A DNA stretch of 64,000 bases from Bactrocera neohumeralis (GCF_024586455.1 NW_026089623.1:18356236-18420235), one strand, 5' to 3'. Counted from the stretch's first letter, positions 1 through 10,823 are shown. Numbers and translations are program-made. The notes: generated by a model from the letters alone, not told the origin.

Positions 1-1016
1 AATGTAGTAGCAGATTTTTTAAGCCGAATTGAAAATTCTCCAAAAATCAACGAAAGTAATGATAAAGAATCCAATTTAGAAATGTCATATACAATACATT
101 CCGCGGAAGAGGAACTATTAGAACACTTCTTCATAAAAGAAGAAATTGTTAACAAGTATAAGACCCAAATTATAATAACATATAGTCCTCAAACTGAAGT
201 TCAAATAATAAGGAAAGTAATTGAGATCAACCCTATTGATACGGAGAACATATTGAAAAATATTTTCCGAAGACATATTGACAAGGGCAAAGTGGGTATT
301 TTTTCCGAAGTAGAGGAGACCGATTATCACAAAATTCAACTACTACTGATAAGCATGTTTTCTTGTAATAGCAAGGTGCAATTCATAAAATGTACAAAAA
401 GAGCAACAGAAATTATACAAGAAGAAGACCTGCATAAACAAATTTCACTTTACCATAATAATGAGTCAATGCATAGCGGAATAAACGAGACTTACAATAC
501 ACTTAAGGATAAAATACTCTATCTAAAACTAAGGGAACATGTACAGTTAATTATAGGTAATTGCGAAAAATGCAAGCAAATTAAATATGACAGGAAGCCG
601 TTAAAGCCGAAGTTCAAATTAACAGAGACTCATTCAGATAAAAATGAAATAATACATGTTGACATTTTTCATTTTAAAAAGTAGTCATTTGTCACAGTAA
701 TTAATAAACTAACAAAATTTGCAGCAGCACACAATATAATTGACAGAAATTGGAGGGCAAAGAAGATCATCATGGACAACGAATTCAGGGCCGACCAGTA
801 ATTCAGTTCTTAAATACAGAAGGAGTCGAAGTACACTTAAAAAAACCAAACTCTCATACAGGTAATGCAGACATTGAGAGGCTACACTCAACCTTGTTCG
901 AAAAACTAACAGGAATTGAGGATTCAAGTCTCTTAACAGAAATGAGGATACAGATCGTTATAGGTAACTATAATGATCGCTATCACTCAACCATAAAATG
1001 TACACCCAATTCATAA
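1..1016 (+). pseudogene. Gypsy-type LTR retrotransposon pol remnant (RNase H end, integrase)
   Basis: The reading frame is open from the left edge to a stop at 682-684 and starts with an ADFLSRI motif, typical of the end of a Gypsy-family RNase H. It continues into an integrase H2C2 zinc-binding domain (two His near 450-475, C-x2-C near 562-575). After the stop, pieces of the integrase core remain in other frames: MDNEF near 771 (second catalytic Asp) and NADIERLH near 867 (the Glu). Residues between the first and second Asp regions seem to be missing, so there is a stop, a frame change and a deletion. The KPNSHTGNADIERLH wording resembles the 17.6/297 group, including insect errantiviruses. 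No LTR or envelope gene is seen. This is an old, non-functional copy; the family group is inference. Confidence 0.85.
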
Positions 1017-1080
1017 TCCAACAAAAACAACGAATAACTGGTTCTGAGAAGTGTTTGAGTGCTCTTTAATCGTAGTAAAA

Positions 1081-1350
1081 TAGAATTCATGCGTCGATGT
1101 GTAACAATAGAAACATAGCTCCATCAATTCCCACTGGAGTCCAATCGACAGTCATTCTAGTGGACTTCACATGATGAACCGGCTCTCAAGCGCGGAAAAA
1201 CGAAAAAGTCGACTGGAAAGGTTATGACAACAGTTTTTTGGGATGCACGTCAACGACTGGTTACTGAGCCAGTTATAATCTATTTCACTGCGTATTTGGT
1301 TGCAGTTATTTTCTACTATTCCAAATACTTAGCAATTGCATTATTTTTGA
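1081..1350 (+). pseudogene. Decayed mariner transposase scrap in a shared repeat
   Basis: One frame reads GKVMTTVFWDA at about 1218-1250, preceded by a Lys-rich stretch. This is the region around the second catalytic Asp of mariner transposases (usually GKVM.TVFWD). Two in-frame stops and no terminal repeats make it a fossil. The same segment, including the A/T-rich tail at 1260-1350, recurs in reverse orientation at about 16780-17010, so both derive from one repeat. The tail itself is unidentified. Confidence 0.65.
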
Positions 1351-1447
1351 GGAAAAATCTGTTAAAAAAGGTACGCGTATATAAATGCTTATGATTTGAA
1401 ATATAATTTTTGTATTTATGAGATGTATTAAATTTTGACATAAAGAG
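1351..1447. other. Short unassigned A/T-rich stretch
   Basis: Nothing recognisable lies between the mariner scrap and the Helitron-like end. Confidence 0.5.
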
Positions 1448-1570
1448 ATAAAAGGTATCCTTTGTCCTTACCCTGGTTCTAAGCTACTTCCCCACTAATT
1501 TTAAGCCAAAGCGGTTCAGCCGTTCTTGAGTTATAAATGGTGTAACTAACAACAACTTTCTTTTATATAA
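1448..1570 (-). mobile_element. Second Helitron 5' end, abutting the 3' end of its neighbour
   Basis: On the minus strand this begins TTATATAAAAGAAAG and continues with TTAGTTACACCATTTATAAC, the same terminal wording as the 5' end of the Helitron at 3646. The initial TC is not preserved. It lies within two bases of the CTAG end of the upstream Helitron, so the two elements are head to tail. No Rep or helicase is visible further down, so this copy is truncated or non-autonomous. Confidence 0.7.
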
Positions 1571-1583
1571 TGCTAGCTGACCC

Positions 1584-1601
1584 CGCAGTCGTTGTCCTGC
1601 G
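1584..1601 (-). other. Helitron 3' terminal hairpin
   Basis: CGCAG at 1584-1588 pairs with CTGCG at 1597-1601 around an 8-nt loop. It lies about 8 nt inside the CTAG terminus, which is where Helitrons carry their 3' hairpin. Confidence 0.75.
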
Positions 1602-1606
1602 TGAAA

Positions 1607-3270
1607 TTATGTGTTTAGAAATGAAAAAGTTGAATTTATCATTTCACTTTTTTTCAATGTATCGCAGCTTGACAAACAACATTTTTTGGTTTCTGTTCCG
1701 GTGTATAGAAAAGATGGTTTTCCAACTCGTGAGCAGGCCACGTATATCTGACCGAGTGAAAAACATAGCATTTCCAAATGTATACCATACACTATGCGAC
1801 TATCCTTGTGCCTCAAATGCAATTTTCGCTGGAAACTGAATACGTTTGAACTGAAATGGCAAATCGTTAGAACTCACAGGAGTTCGTAGAATCAAGCATT
1901 CTGCTCCTTGTATTCGATAGGTGCGTCACAATCAGTCGGGTTCCATTACACAGTTTCGTGGCATGATGATTGCAAAACATAATAAGGACAGATACAACTT
2001 TGAGACGCAAATGATGCGGTGGCATGCCAAGCCTGTCCAAAGAATTTAGAAATACCACTGGATAATTCACGGCGCCGTCTTCATTGTCAAGACGATCGAT
2101 CGATTTGTATGAGCGCAAATCTCCCGGAATTTGACTTTGAATCTTCCAGTTTAAGTCAACAACATCGGTATTTTTGGCAGCTAACATTGCGCGTGCACTT
2201 AAGGAATTGTAGTTACGATAATTTGTCCAATGTGCGAATATTCGTGATGAGTTCATCTTTGGTGAATTTACCCATTTCCAATTCTTAGCGAATACGATGT
2301 AAAATGTCTTCGGCAATGTCATTTTTGTTCGTATTCCATAATTGATGCTAATTTGATGGCTTATCATCGCGAAAAGTGTGCGAACTTCATTCCAGTGATT
2401 ATCATGTTCCAGCAGTTGTAATTGTAATTGTATGTATAATATCAAGATATTTCCGAATAGAGCAAGTTCTCGCAAACGGTTCACTGACGAAAGTTGAGAA
2501 AAAACTCGTAAATGTTAATTTGGTTGCTGGGGGTGTTTTCTCTGTCTGTACTGTATTCTCTGTGTTGAAATAGACTATTTGATCATTCTCCAAATTAACT
2601 GCGAGACGCACAACAGTCGGAAAACGTTCATGAATCGCAAAAGTAAATATCATACAAAGCGCTTTATTGCAGTTCACGTATCGACCGTATCGTTCAAGAT
2701 CAGTAACCGCCATGTTGCTTCCTTTGGTGACGTATTTACACACGTATTTTATCGATTACACCGAATATGGTACGATCCATATGTTGTCGACATGGATGTT
2801 TTGTTAACTTTGATATTCACGCTTCTAAATTGAATGCTAAATGTTGTGCCATTGTCATCTGGTGAGCGACGCTGATACATTGGATATCCATCATTTCTAG
2901 TTTGTGTTTCCGAAAGAAAAGCACCTGGATAGTGTTTCGTACATTTATTGTCAGACATACAAACCGAAGTGGTATTGTGATGTCCGTAAGGTACATGAAC
3001 CATATTGGTTTCGTATAATTCTGCTTCTATCTCTGGATCAGGAATTTCCGCAGAAATGATTTCATCAATTTGATTTGGTGTAACCACCATCCAAAGAAGA
3101 ATATGTGCGTGTGGCAAACCTCTATTTTGCCACTCAACAGAGTACATCCAGCATCTAACAGCACCACATATACGTTGCTTTAAGATAAAGTTTACAAAAC
3201 ATCGCAACTGTTGTTTGAAAAGTTGTCCTCTGACATCGTGACGATCGCTTGCTGATTGCCCGCGATCCAT
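1607..3270 (-). pseudogene. Helitron Rep-helicase remnant
   Basis: Reading on the minus strand, 3270-2749 encodes the Rep domain with GLPHAHILLWM, the HUH nuclease motif that binds metal. Then 2743-2402 carries KYVTKGSNMA, matching the Tyr-containing third Rep motif that nicks DNA in rolling-circle transposition. At 2484-1867 the frame reaches helicase C-terminal wording (NYPVVFLNSL, GMPPHHLRLKV, LCNGTRLIV). At 1822-1607, in another frame, is GQIYVACSRVGKP, the last helicase motif (usually GQLYVALSR). The first helicase motifs (Walker A and B) are absent, so a large deletion joined Rep to the helicase end. Several frameshifts are present and the gene is not functional. Confidence 0.88.
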
Positions 3271-3646
3271 AATTTCATTCGTATGTCATCGCATCCTGGG
3301 AATACTCGGTCATGTGTCATGGGCTGTCAATATACATACTTATGTTGATGCCAAAACGAACGCGACCTCTTCGTGGCATCGTATCAAATTTCAATCTGTA
3401 ATTGAGCACTTTGTGTGAAACACACATAACGTTTTCACGGAATAAATTTCAAAAATTTCCTTTTTAAAATCGTATTTGAAAATTTATTTTCTTCATAATT
3501 TTTTTTTCGGAAAATTTTCCAGAATTTTCTTAATTTCCTTGTTTGGGCGGAGACCTGCCCGAATTGGTGGTAATCACCGAAATCAGTCCAGGCGTTCTCC
3601 AGTTATAAGCGTAGTAACTAACGTCACTTTCTTTTATATATACAGA

Positions 3647-3990
3647 TTAATAAGTGTAATTATTGTTACTATTTACTTATGTAAAAGAAAAAATGAAAAG
3701 ATAAGTTTGAAAATCATAAATAAAAGAAGTCAGGAGACTTCTCAGAGTGGCTATGGGGGAGTTACATCTCAGGTTAGGCATGCAGTTGTGCACCACATCG
3801 CATGATCAGACAGTACGTGACCAAAACAGCAGACTCAGCATATTTTGAGTCTGTTGGAATGTGCGGTACACCCACACATTCGGGCAGACTCGAGTTGCTG
3901 ATCTGATGGCAGCGAGAGACTGATTCTTACTACAGAACAGAAAACAACGTTTTTAATCTATAATTCGCGCGAACTCACTCTTTGCTGGCT
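3647..3990. other. Unassigned spacer
   Basis: Lies between the Helitron and Harbinger-1. No coding region, terminal repeat or tandem repeat is recognised. Confidence 0.5.
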
Positions 3991-4043
3991 ATCATCGATA
4001 AGAGCGTAGAAATTGTAGGTCAGTAATTTCTTCGCTCTTATCG

Positions 4044-5844
4044 ATGATGGACACAGAAGACTTAATAAGTGCAGTATTTTCGAAACCAGCAATCTGGGAT
4101 CAAAAAGATCCAAACCACCACAACAGGTTCGTTTTGGATAAATTGTGGTTAGAAATATCCACACAATTTAATACAAAAAGTAAGTGCAGTAATATGTTTT
4201 CATGTGTTTTATTGTAAAATTGTTACTTTAATATGAATTTAAGCTTACAGTGCATTTGTGTTGTTTTTTCCATTGTTTTTTTTCAATAGTAATTTGTTGA
4301 TGCTTATGAGCAGCAGAACAACAAAAATGTGCCGTTTCTTTTCGTTTGTCGCATACTTGTATGCTTATTAAAACGGTTAAGTTTGTGTTATTGTGCTATT
4401 TATTTTAAAAACTCATTAAATTGGATTATGACAAAAGTATAGTTTGAATACGTTAAAGTCCAGTTTTGAGTTAAATGATGTTCAATTCCTTCTCTATCAA
4501 TAATTACATTATGCAGTAAGCAAATGCATTTAATTATAACGTCAGCTAAAGTTGGGGCGAATTGAATAGATGTAGCTAAAATTTTCCATTTGGAATAAAT
4601 TATACCAAAAGCACATTCAAGCGTTCTTCTCGCCTTTGACAGCCTAGCATTAAAATATTCCTTGTCCGCATCTAATCTTTTTCTGCTATAAGGTTTTAAT
4701 AAATTCAATAAAAGTGGATAAGCTTCATCGCCTATAATAACAAAAGGTGCAAAGGTCAGAATTGGGTAACGCACATGGTTCAGGAATTTTGAGTCTTCCG
4801 TCCGTTAAATATAAAAATAAATTCGAAGCCCTAAATGTTCCACCATCACTCTCTTTACCGTATCAACTAATGCTTGTAAAACAATAGAAAAAAATTGTTT
4901 GTAATTGCAGTACATTGTTCCAAAATGTGCAGGACTTTGAACACGAACGTGTTTCCCGTCTATACTCCCAATTCAATTAGGGAAATCCCACAAATTTTTG
5001 AAATCGTCCGCAATTTTTAAAAAGTCACTTTCGTCTGAAACTTTCATGTGGATGGGATGAAGCACTTCCCAGATAACATTAACAACTTCTTTTACAATTT
5101 GTCCCACTGTTGAAGCTCCCATTCGAAACGAAAACGCTAGACTCCGAAATGACTGACCAGTTGATAAATATCTTAAATAAAAAAGATTTAAAAACACATT
5201 TTAACAAATATATTAATTTAAAATTTGCATTAAGTATTGTTTAATTTTTTATTGTAGTACCCGTAGTTCGAAATAAATGAAAAGGCCTACGTGACAAATA
5301 CAGAATTACACTGGCAAACATTTCCAAACCAAAATCTGGTTCCGCTCGATTGGCGGATTACAGAGGCTCGTGGAAGTATTTTGATAACCTGTCATTTTTA
5401 AAAGATCAGTTTACTGCCAGAAAATCCACCAGCAACTTACCAGACACAGTTGAAGATGCATCTATGAATTCTTTGATGGATGAAATTTTACCTGATGAAA
5501 GTCAAGATTGTATTTTAAAAGAAACAAGCGAAATTGAAGTTCCAACATTTTCGCAGCAACCTTTAAATTATTCTAGAAAACCAGAAAAGACAAAGCGTTC
5601 AGAAGAAGGTATTGGAAATGCATTGCTTCAAATGGAAAAGAAAAATTTCGGTTTTTGCAAGAAAAGAGAGCAAAAAAAGATGAAGACGATAAAGATCTTT
5701 TTTTTTTTTTTAAGTTTATTGCCTCATGTGAAAAATATGTCTTCATTGGATAAAATACAACCATGGCTAGTACTACAGGTCATCACAATGCAGAAAACAA
5801 TAACATCGACATCGCTTCCGATTCACAATAATCAAAATGCTTAA
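4044..5844 (+). pseudogene. MADF-domain (Harbinger ORF1) gene, two exons
   Basis: Exon 1 (4044-4179) starts ATGATG and encodes the first half of a MADF domain, with KPAIWDQKDPNHHN and KLWLEIS. It ends at a GTAAGT donor. Exon 2 starts after TTGTAG at 5257 and continues the domain: GLRDKYRITLA, then SWKYFDNLSFLKDQ near 5366-5410. The phases fit. A TGA at about 5278 stands where MADF domains have Trp (RNKW), so the reading is broken. A short Ser/Glu-rich tail and a Lys-rich stretch follow. In Harbinger elements this protein binds DNA and helps the transposase reach the nucleus (family knowledge). The intron contains the body of the antisense transposase gene. Confidence 0.8.
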
Positions 5845-6200
5845 CAGATTTCATTTACATACATAAGTAAATTCTTTTGTATGTACCTTATGGTTAGCAT
5901 CAATCGCTGCTTTTGAAGTATGGGCCTGTTGTGGCAATTTCGCCAGCCTTGCTGCAGTCGATCCGAAATTTGAGACAGAATGTAATCGAATGAATCGCTT
6001 GTCATTCCCATGTATTCGAAAAACTTTTTTGGATCCTGTCTCAAGCTACAATAAAGATGATGAAATTCTCCGAAATTTGGCCTTTCTTGATTTATAGGAT
6101 GCGCTGAAAACGAGCGTTTTGTGCCCTCAGTATTATGCATATGATAATATGCAGCAGTAGATGTCAACAACAAAATATTTTCTTCTTCGGAATCACTCAT
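4400..6200 (-). pseudogene. Harbinger DDE_4 transposase, interleaved with the MADF gene
   Basis: Exon 1 (6200-5887) starts MSDSEEEN, contains FFEYMGMTSDSFDYIL and ends at KQRLMLTI. A donor (AG|GTACAT) and an acceptor (TTTAAG at 5172) join it in phase to YLSTGQSFRSLAFSFRMG. The intron, 5172-5886, contains MADF exon 2 in antisense. Downstream IGSIDGKHVRV (about 4970-4940) carries the first catalytic Asp, with an in-frame TGA just before it. A deletion and frame changes follow, which remove the usual second-Asp region. GDEAYPL and ARRTLECAFG (about 4720-4600, the catalytic Glu) are still readable. The copy is inactive. Confidence 0.82.
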
Positions 6201-6258
6201 TTTGTTAGCTGTTCACTATACAAAACTTAAATTGCAAATGCAATTTACGCTCTTATCG

Positions 6259-7346
6259 CAGCTCTGTTATGCACACCACACAAAACTATAACTTGACGCT
6301 ATGCTCTTATCGACGCTCTTATCACTTATCGCAGCTCCGACATGCACGCAGCCTAAGGAAGAAAAAAGCGAAGTGAAGGCGGCTGGAGTTGTCCGTCGCT
6401 TTTATGAAAGTTGTTGTGTTCTGGTTGGTAGTGTGCTGTCATATTTGAGTGTATTGGTGTGATGTGTAGTCATGTGGAAGGTGAGTGGTGTGTTGTTCGT
6501 TTATGATGATTTTGTCTGCCAATGTGGGGTGTTGAAATGTGGTGTAGCTGTGTTTCATGATGAGGTAGGCTAAGAGTCATTTAGACAATAGTAAAATAAC
6601 TTGCATGAAGATAAGAGCTGCAAATTTAAATTGGCATTTAGACAAACACTCTAACCTTAGCCTAGACAACACAGTTGCTTTTATACAATGCGGTCATATT
6701 CACACCCCTCAACATTTCGCCCCTCAACACAACATTCATCACACATAACTTACAGCATCACACCACGCAACCCCACACAACCATACTACATGTAAATAAT
6801 CGCTTTCACCACCCAAACGATCAAAAAGGATTAGTCAGATCGGGATGGCCCCAATTCGACTTCCGCCCGTGAAAGGTACGTTTCGCTAGCTTTTCGACCG
6901 TTGATCCATACGTCCAATTTTGATTTTGAATTTGTGGTCCAAGTCTTGGAACCCCTTCCGACCGCGAGTGTGTACTAGCAACAGCAGTGGATATTTTAAG
7001 AGAAATTGTATGAAAAATATAGAATTGTGTTAAGTGCTTACATCGAAGTCTTGCCTGCAAAAAAAAATAAATTGCTGAACTGTTGTTAATTTCCATAACT
7101 TTTTAAATCTTTAATATAAATAAAGAAAAGGGATACACAATTAAAAGTAAGTATACCCCTCACATACCAAGAAACTAAGTGCAGCGAAGAATGGTCCTTC
7201 GAGCCTCTTAGACAGGCAGCTACAATAAATAACAAAACCCACCAAATGGTGAAAAAATGCAAGTGAAACAATCTAAAGTAGAACAAATTGTTTTAGAACA
7301 AACATTGAAAATAATAGTACACAGAAGCACCAAAAATACGTACATA
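6259..7346. other. Unassigned sequence with weak inverted GT/CA-rich repeat
   Basis: No coding region is recognised. GGGTGTTGAAATGTGG near 6526 and its approximate complement near 6700-6730 (CACCCCTCAACATTTCG), together with AGGCTAAGAGT near 6567 and CCTTAGCCT near 6655, suggest a degraded foldback sequence. The stretch 6840-7340 shows nothing I can name. Confidence 0.35.
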
Positions 7347-8100
7347 CGAGGGCTGCTATATATATTCTGGCCTAAGGCAACACTAAGTGTTGCCAGGTGC
7401 AATCTGACATTTCCATTGGAAAGTTTGACATTTTTTAGCATAACATCACTCAGAACGTTTTGTCATTTAATGGTGAATTGTTTTATTTACAGGTAATTAA
7501 AAAATTCCTCTCGGCTAAAAAATTAACTCGTGAACATTTTCGTGCGATCATTTTTCACAACTTTCGACGTGGATTGTCACGACAAGAGTGCATCGATGAA
7601 CTAAAATCTTTGTATGGCTATGAAGCACCATCCTATAGCACTATGAAAAACTGGTACAACGAATTCAATCGTGGCCGACGCTCGCTCAAAGACGAATTCC
7701 GTGAGGGTCGTCCAAAAACAGCCGTTGTGCCAGAAAACATCGATGCCGTACGTGAACTGATAATGCAAGACCGTCATGTAACATACCTTCAGATAGACGC
7801 ATGCCTATGCATTTCTCCCACCAGCATACATTCGATATTGCATGAACACCTGGCCGTAAAAAAGGTTTGTTCTCGTTGGATCGGTGTAAAGAAATGCTGA
7901 AAAAATACGATCGCGGTGCTTCAAAAGACGTTTATAAGATCGTCACAGGTGACGAATCATGGATCTATGCGCATGAGCCCGAAACAAAACAGCAATCGAC
8001 AAAAAAAAATAATAAAAAAAACAAAAAAAAAACCATTTTCGTTGATAAATATGTATGCCTATTTGCATTATTAGGCCAGAAATATATATAGCAACCTACG
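7347..8100 (+). mobile_element. mariner element with internal deletion
   Basis: Terminal inverted repeats of about 30 bp, CGAGGGCTGCTATATATAT at 7347 and its complement ending at 8100, differ at few positions and are flanked by TA on both sides (7345-7346, 8101-8102). The transposase reads from 7460: EHFRAIIFHNFRRGLSRQEC, an N-terminal helix-turn-helix domain, then NRGRRSLKDEFREGRPKT. After a frame change, VTGDESWIYAHEPETKQQS (about 7943-8005) gives the first catalytic Asp. The later Asp residues and C-terminus are deleted and replaced by an A-rich run. At 754 bp it is a little over half of a usual 1.3-kb mariner. Confidence 0.92.
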
Positions 8101-8462
8101 TACATACATATTTATTAAGTGATTAAATATACAAAACGGGCCCGAAACCAACTAAAACAAAAAACAAATAGAAAAAACAAAAAATTAAATACGGGCACGT
8201 TACAATTCCAAATAAACAACAAAAAGCCCAAAACCTACTTATGGCATAGCAAACAACTATAACAAGCAACGTGGGAAGAGGGTAAAAACTCAATACGGAA
8301 AACACCCAACAAAATCAAACAAGAGAAGAGAAAAAGAGAAGTAACAGGAGAAAGAACGAAGACATATAAGTATTGCTACCCATAAAGTGGAGAAAAAAGT
8401 GAGGAAATTCCTATTAAAGCTTTAATAAAATTATTGTATGCACATATGTGTGTTTAATATAT
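8101..8462. other. Unassigned A-rich stretch
   Basis: Very A-rich on the plus strand. No coding region or repeat end is recognised. Confidence 0.5.
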
Positions 8463-8598
8463 GGCGAGTTCCAAGTTGCATGTTGCTTTGTATTTGGACA
8501 AAGTATCGAGTTCCGATTAACATTTTATGCGTTATCGATACGCATAAATCAAGCATATGACGCATCAGAAATTTTGATTATGCTCAAACAAAACATAA

Positions 8599-9270
8599 TG
8601 GCTGAAGAAGAAAGGTAAGCATAAAAATCCTTAAATATTGAAATTTGTGATTAAATTAGATGATATTCTTATTTAAATATCTTTTTCCTCCTTTTCAGTG
8701 ATAAAAGTGGACGCATGAAAGGAAGCTGTTGCTTTTAAATAAAAGGCTGTCCAATGAAGTTGATTTTTGTGCCAAAAGGAAAAAGAAGTCCGTCCTTTGG
8801 GAAAAGGTGCTTCGTGAAATTAAAGGAGTAGATGCAGAGTTTCCTTTTTCACGGGATGACATAACCAGAAAGTTTATGAACTTCATGGTAACGTTTAAAA
8901 GAATTAAGAGGCGGAATAAAACGTCTGGAGAGGCTGCTAAAACGTGGGAGTTTTTTGATCAAATGGACGAAATTTATGGAACCAGGACCGACATCGTTGT
9001 ACCAGAGCAACTTTTGGATTCATCTTTAAGTGACATATAATCTGGTATAAATGACCACATCGCAGATGACGCTAATAGTGACACAGATAAAGAACCCCCA
9101 CGGAAACGGGCTCGATGCGATGTTTTGGACTTCTTGCGCGCTGAAAGCCAAGAAGAAAAAAAGCTTTTAAAGGAATTTTTGGACTGTGAAAAAGAAAAGC
9201 TAAAAGTAGAACGGGAAAAAGTTGAAGAGATGAAGAAGCAGCGTGTAGTTTTGTCCAACATTCGTAATTA
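8599..9270 (+). pseudogene. Harbinger-2 Myb/SANT-like DNA-binding gene
   Basis: A possible first exon, ATGGCTGAAGAAGAAAG, ends in a GTAAGC donor, and TTTTCAG at about 8699 is the acceptor. The main body (8729-9040) encodes a Myb/SANT-like domain: CAKRKKKSVLWEKVLREIKG, then FSRDDITRKFMNFMVTFKRI. A TAA at 9038-9040 interrupts the frame, which then stays open to 9270, encoding an acidic linker, a PPRKRARC basic motif (possible nuclear signal) and a Glu/Lys-rich coiled coil. A frame problem near 8715 also separates the start from the domain. Its partner is the antisense transposase; in this family the SANT protein recruits transposase to DNA. Confidence 0.75.
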
Positions 9271-9439
9271 AAACGCTGATAAATTGGTCATTAAAAGTAG
9301 TATGTGTAAAACGTAATAATAATTATGCTATTTCGTACAATGTGTTATTTTTTAATACCAAATAATCGACAAGTTTTCTACAATAAAAATGTTTTTATTG
9401 CGTTCTTCAAGCAGAAAATAATGTAGTTAACCAATTTCT

Positions 9440-10738
9440 TTAATCACTTGCTGCAACCAAATATTGTTGTGCATTAAGGGACATATGAAAATGTTCGCTT
9501 TCATTGTACACTATTTCAGAAGGCTTTTCATTGTTAATTATAAAGTTATGGAGTACCAAACATGACATTATTATTTGTTTAGCCACTTTGGAGTTTTGTA
9601 CATCAACATAGTTTAAAATACGGAACTTGGTTTTCAAAATACCGAAAGCTTGTTCCACACACACTCTTGTGGAAGCTAAAACATTGTTGAATATAATTTG
9701 TGCAGGTGTTAAAAATCCATTGTCCTTATATGGAACCATCAAATATGTTTCCAAAGGGTAAGCCCCATCACCCAAAAGGTGACCTTCCGGTGGAAAGGGA
9801 ATAATGTTTTTTGACAATTGCCCTTTTAAGTGGACTGTTCTGCCATACTAAAGCATCGTGGCATCGGCCGGGGTATCCCACAAAAGCGTCGGTGAATAGT
9901 TCTCTATCAGCAACAGCCTATATAATGAATTAATCATTATATTAGTTTTGCTTTTAATCTGGTTATTTGATTTATGATACCTGTAGAACAATTGAGCTTG
10001 TGCCCTTTCTGTTATAATAACTTTTACCGCCTGTTGAAGTTTGTGGAATACGAATATGGGTCCCGTCGACACAACCCAAAACAAAAGGAAAGGGATGCGC
10101 TCTGCATGCCTCGAGTAGCTTCATTGTTTTCCTTTGTGAAATTTCCGTAGACGGGAACTTGATGATCTGTCTTTTGAGATTAGCCAAGAGCCTTGTTGTT
10201 TTAATGAAAACTCTATAGGTGGTTCCACGGCCGAAGTTGAATCTGTCACCGACATCGCGGAAACTACATTGATTAGCAAGTTTCCATATTGTTAAATATA
10301 GCGCTTTTTTTAAAGATATGCCAGTTGGACCACGTCGCTCACGAGTACTCCATGCAGTCTTCAATATATCGCACAATTTCTATAAAAAATGATTAAGTAT
10401 GCAAAATATTTATCATATTTTGAATAATTTACTTTACCTCAAATGTTGCAGTTTCCATACGGAAATGAGAATAAAACACATCAGCATTTGCTTTTGCATT
10501 TAGGCACTTTTCCAACAATTTTTCTTTTCTTTGAATAAAGCAACGTTGCGTATTCAATTTTCTTTTTCTTTTTCAAATAATTTCTTACGATTACTAAATT
10601 GTTTTGACTGATTTCAGTTAACTCCAATAAATTTCCCATAAGGAGTTGAATATTCACATTTCGCACCATTGTGTTGTCGGTTGCTTTGCAATTAAGTTTA
10701 TCATAAATGTCAAAACGACACAAAGCAAACTGAAACAA
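9440..10738 (-). pseudogene. Harbinger-2 DDE_4 transposase, three exons, few lesions
   Basis: Exon 1 (about 10738-10438) ends FYSHFRMETATFE. Intron 1 is 10380-10437 (GT-AG, 58 bp). Exon 2 (10379-9981) contains RDVGDRFNFGRGTTYRVF and CVDGTHIRIPQ (first Asp). Intron 2 is 9918-9980 (63 bp). Exon 3 begins AVADRELFTDAFVGYPGRCH, with the second Asp in CHDALVW, then GDGAYPLETYLMVPY and RVCVEQAFGILKTKF (Glu), ending near 9440. All three catalytic residues are present. Two single-base shifts are visible: one in exon 1 near 10510-10530, and one at the A run near 9827. Either could be real decay or a sequence error. This is the most complete DNA transposase in the window. Confidence 0.85.
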
Positions 10739-10823
10739 AGCAGCAGGGTTGTATTACTGACATTGCATAACTTGTGTATATATACCGCAACAATACAAAG
10801 CAACGTGGAATTTGGAACTCGCC

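Larger units (their letters stand above)
1573..3646 (-). mobile_element. Helitron, internally deleted
   Basis: The 5' end on the minus strand starts TCTGTATATATAAAAG at 3646, preceded by A as expected for insertion between A and T. The 3' end is CTAG at 1573-1576, preceded by a small hairpin. Rep and helicase coding pieces lie between in the same orientation. At about 2.07 kb it is much shorter than usual autonomous Helitrons (over 5 kb), because the centre of the Rep-helicase gene is missing. Confidence 0.85.
3995..6258. mobile_element. PIF/Harbinger element 1, decayed
   Basis: It holds the two Harbinger genes: a MADF DNA-binding gene on plus and a DDE transposase on minus. The outer inverted repeat is CGATAAGAGCGTAGAAATTG at 3995-4014 against CAATTTACGCTCTTATCG at 6241-6258. 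The left end also folds on itself: 3991-4006 is a perfect 16-bp inverted repeat of 4033-4048. The true ends may lie further out, because CTTATCGCAGCTC recurs at 6251 and 6326. No 3-bp target duplication could be assigned. Confidence 0.75.
8463..10823. mobile_element. PIF/Harbinger element 2, nearly complete
   Basis: The left end GGCGAGTTCCAAGTTGCATG at 8463 matches the complement of the right end (GGCGAGTTCCAAATTCCACG reading inward from 10823), followed by TTGCTTTGTATT in both, so the inverted repeats are about 30 bp with few differences. Inside are the expected two convergent genes, a Myb/SANT-like protein on plus and a DDE transposase on minus, each interrupted by only one or two lesions. 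A clear 3-bp target duplication could not be assigned (TAT against CAT). Confidence 0.88.

Noticed and set aside
1..1016. A complete endogenous retrovirus-like provirus
   Set aside because: Only the end of pol is present, with stops and a deletion. No LTR or env is seen, and the left side is outside the window.
6675..6872. Short frames around the GT/CA-rich foldback-like sequence
   Set aside because: His/Thr-rich, low complexity and caused by CA-rich repeats.
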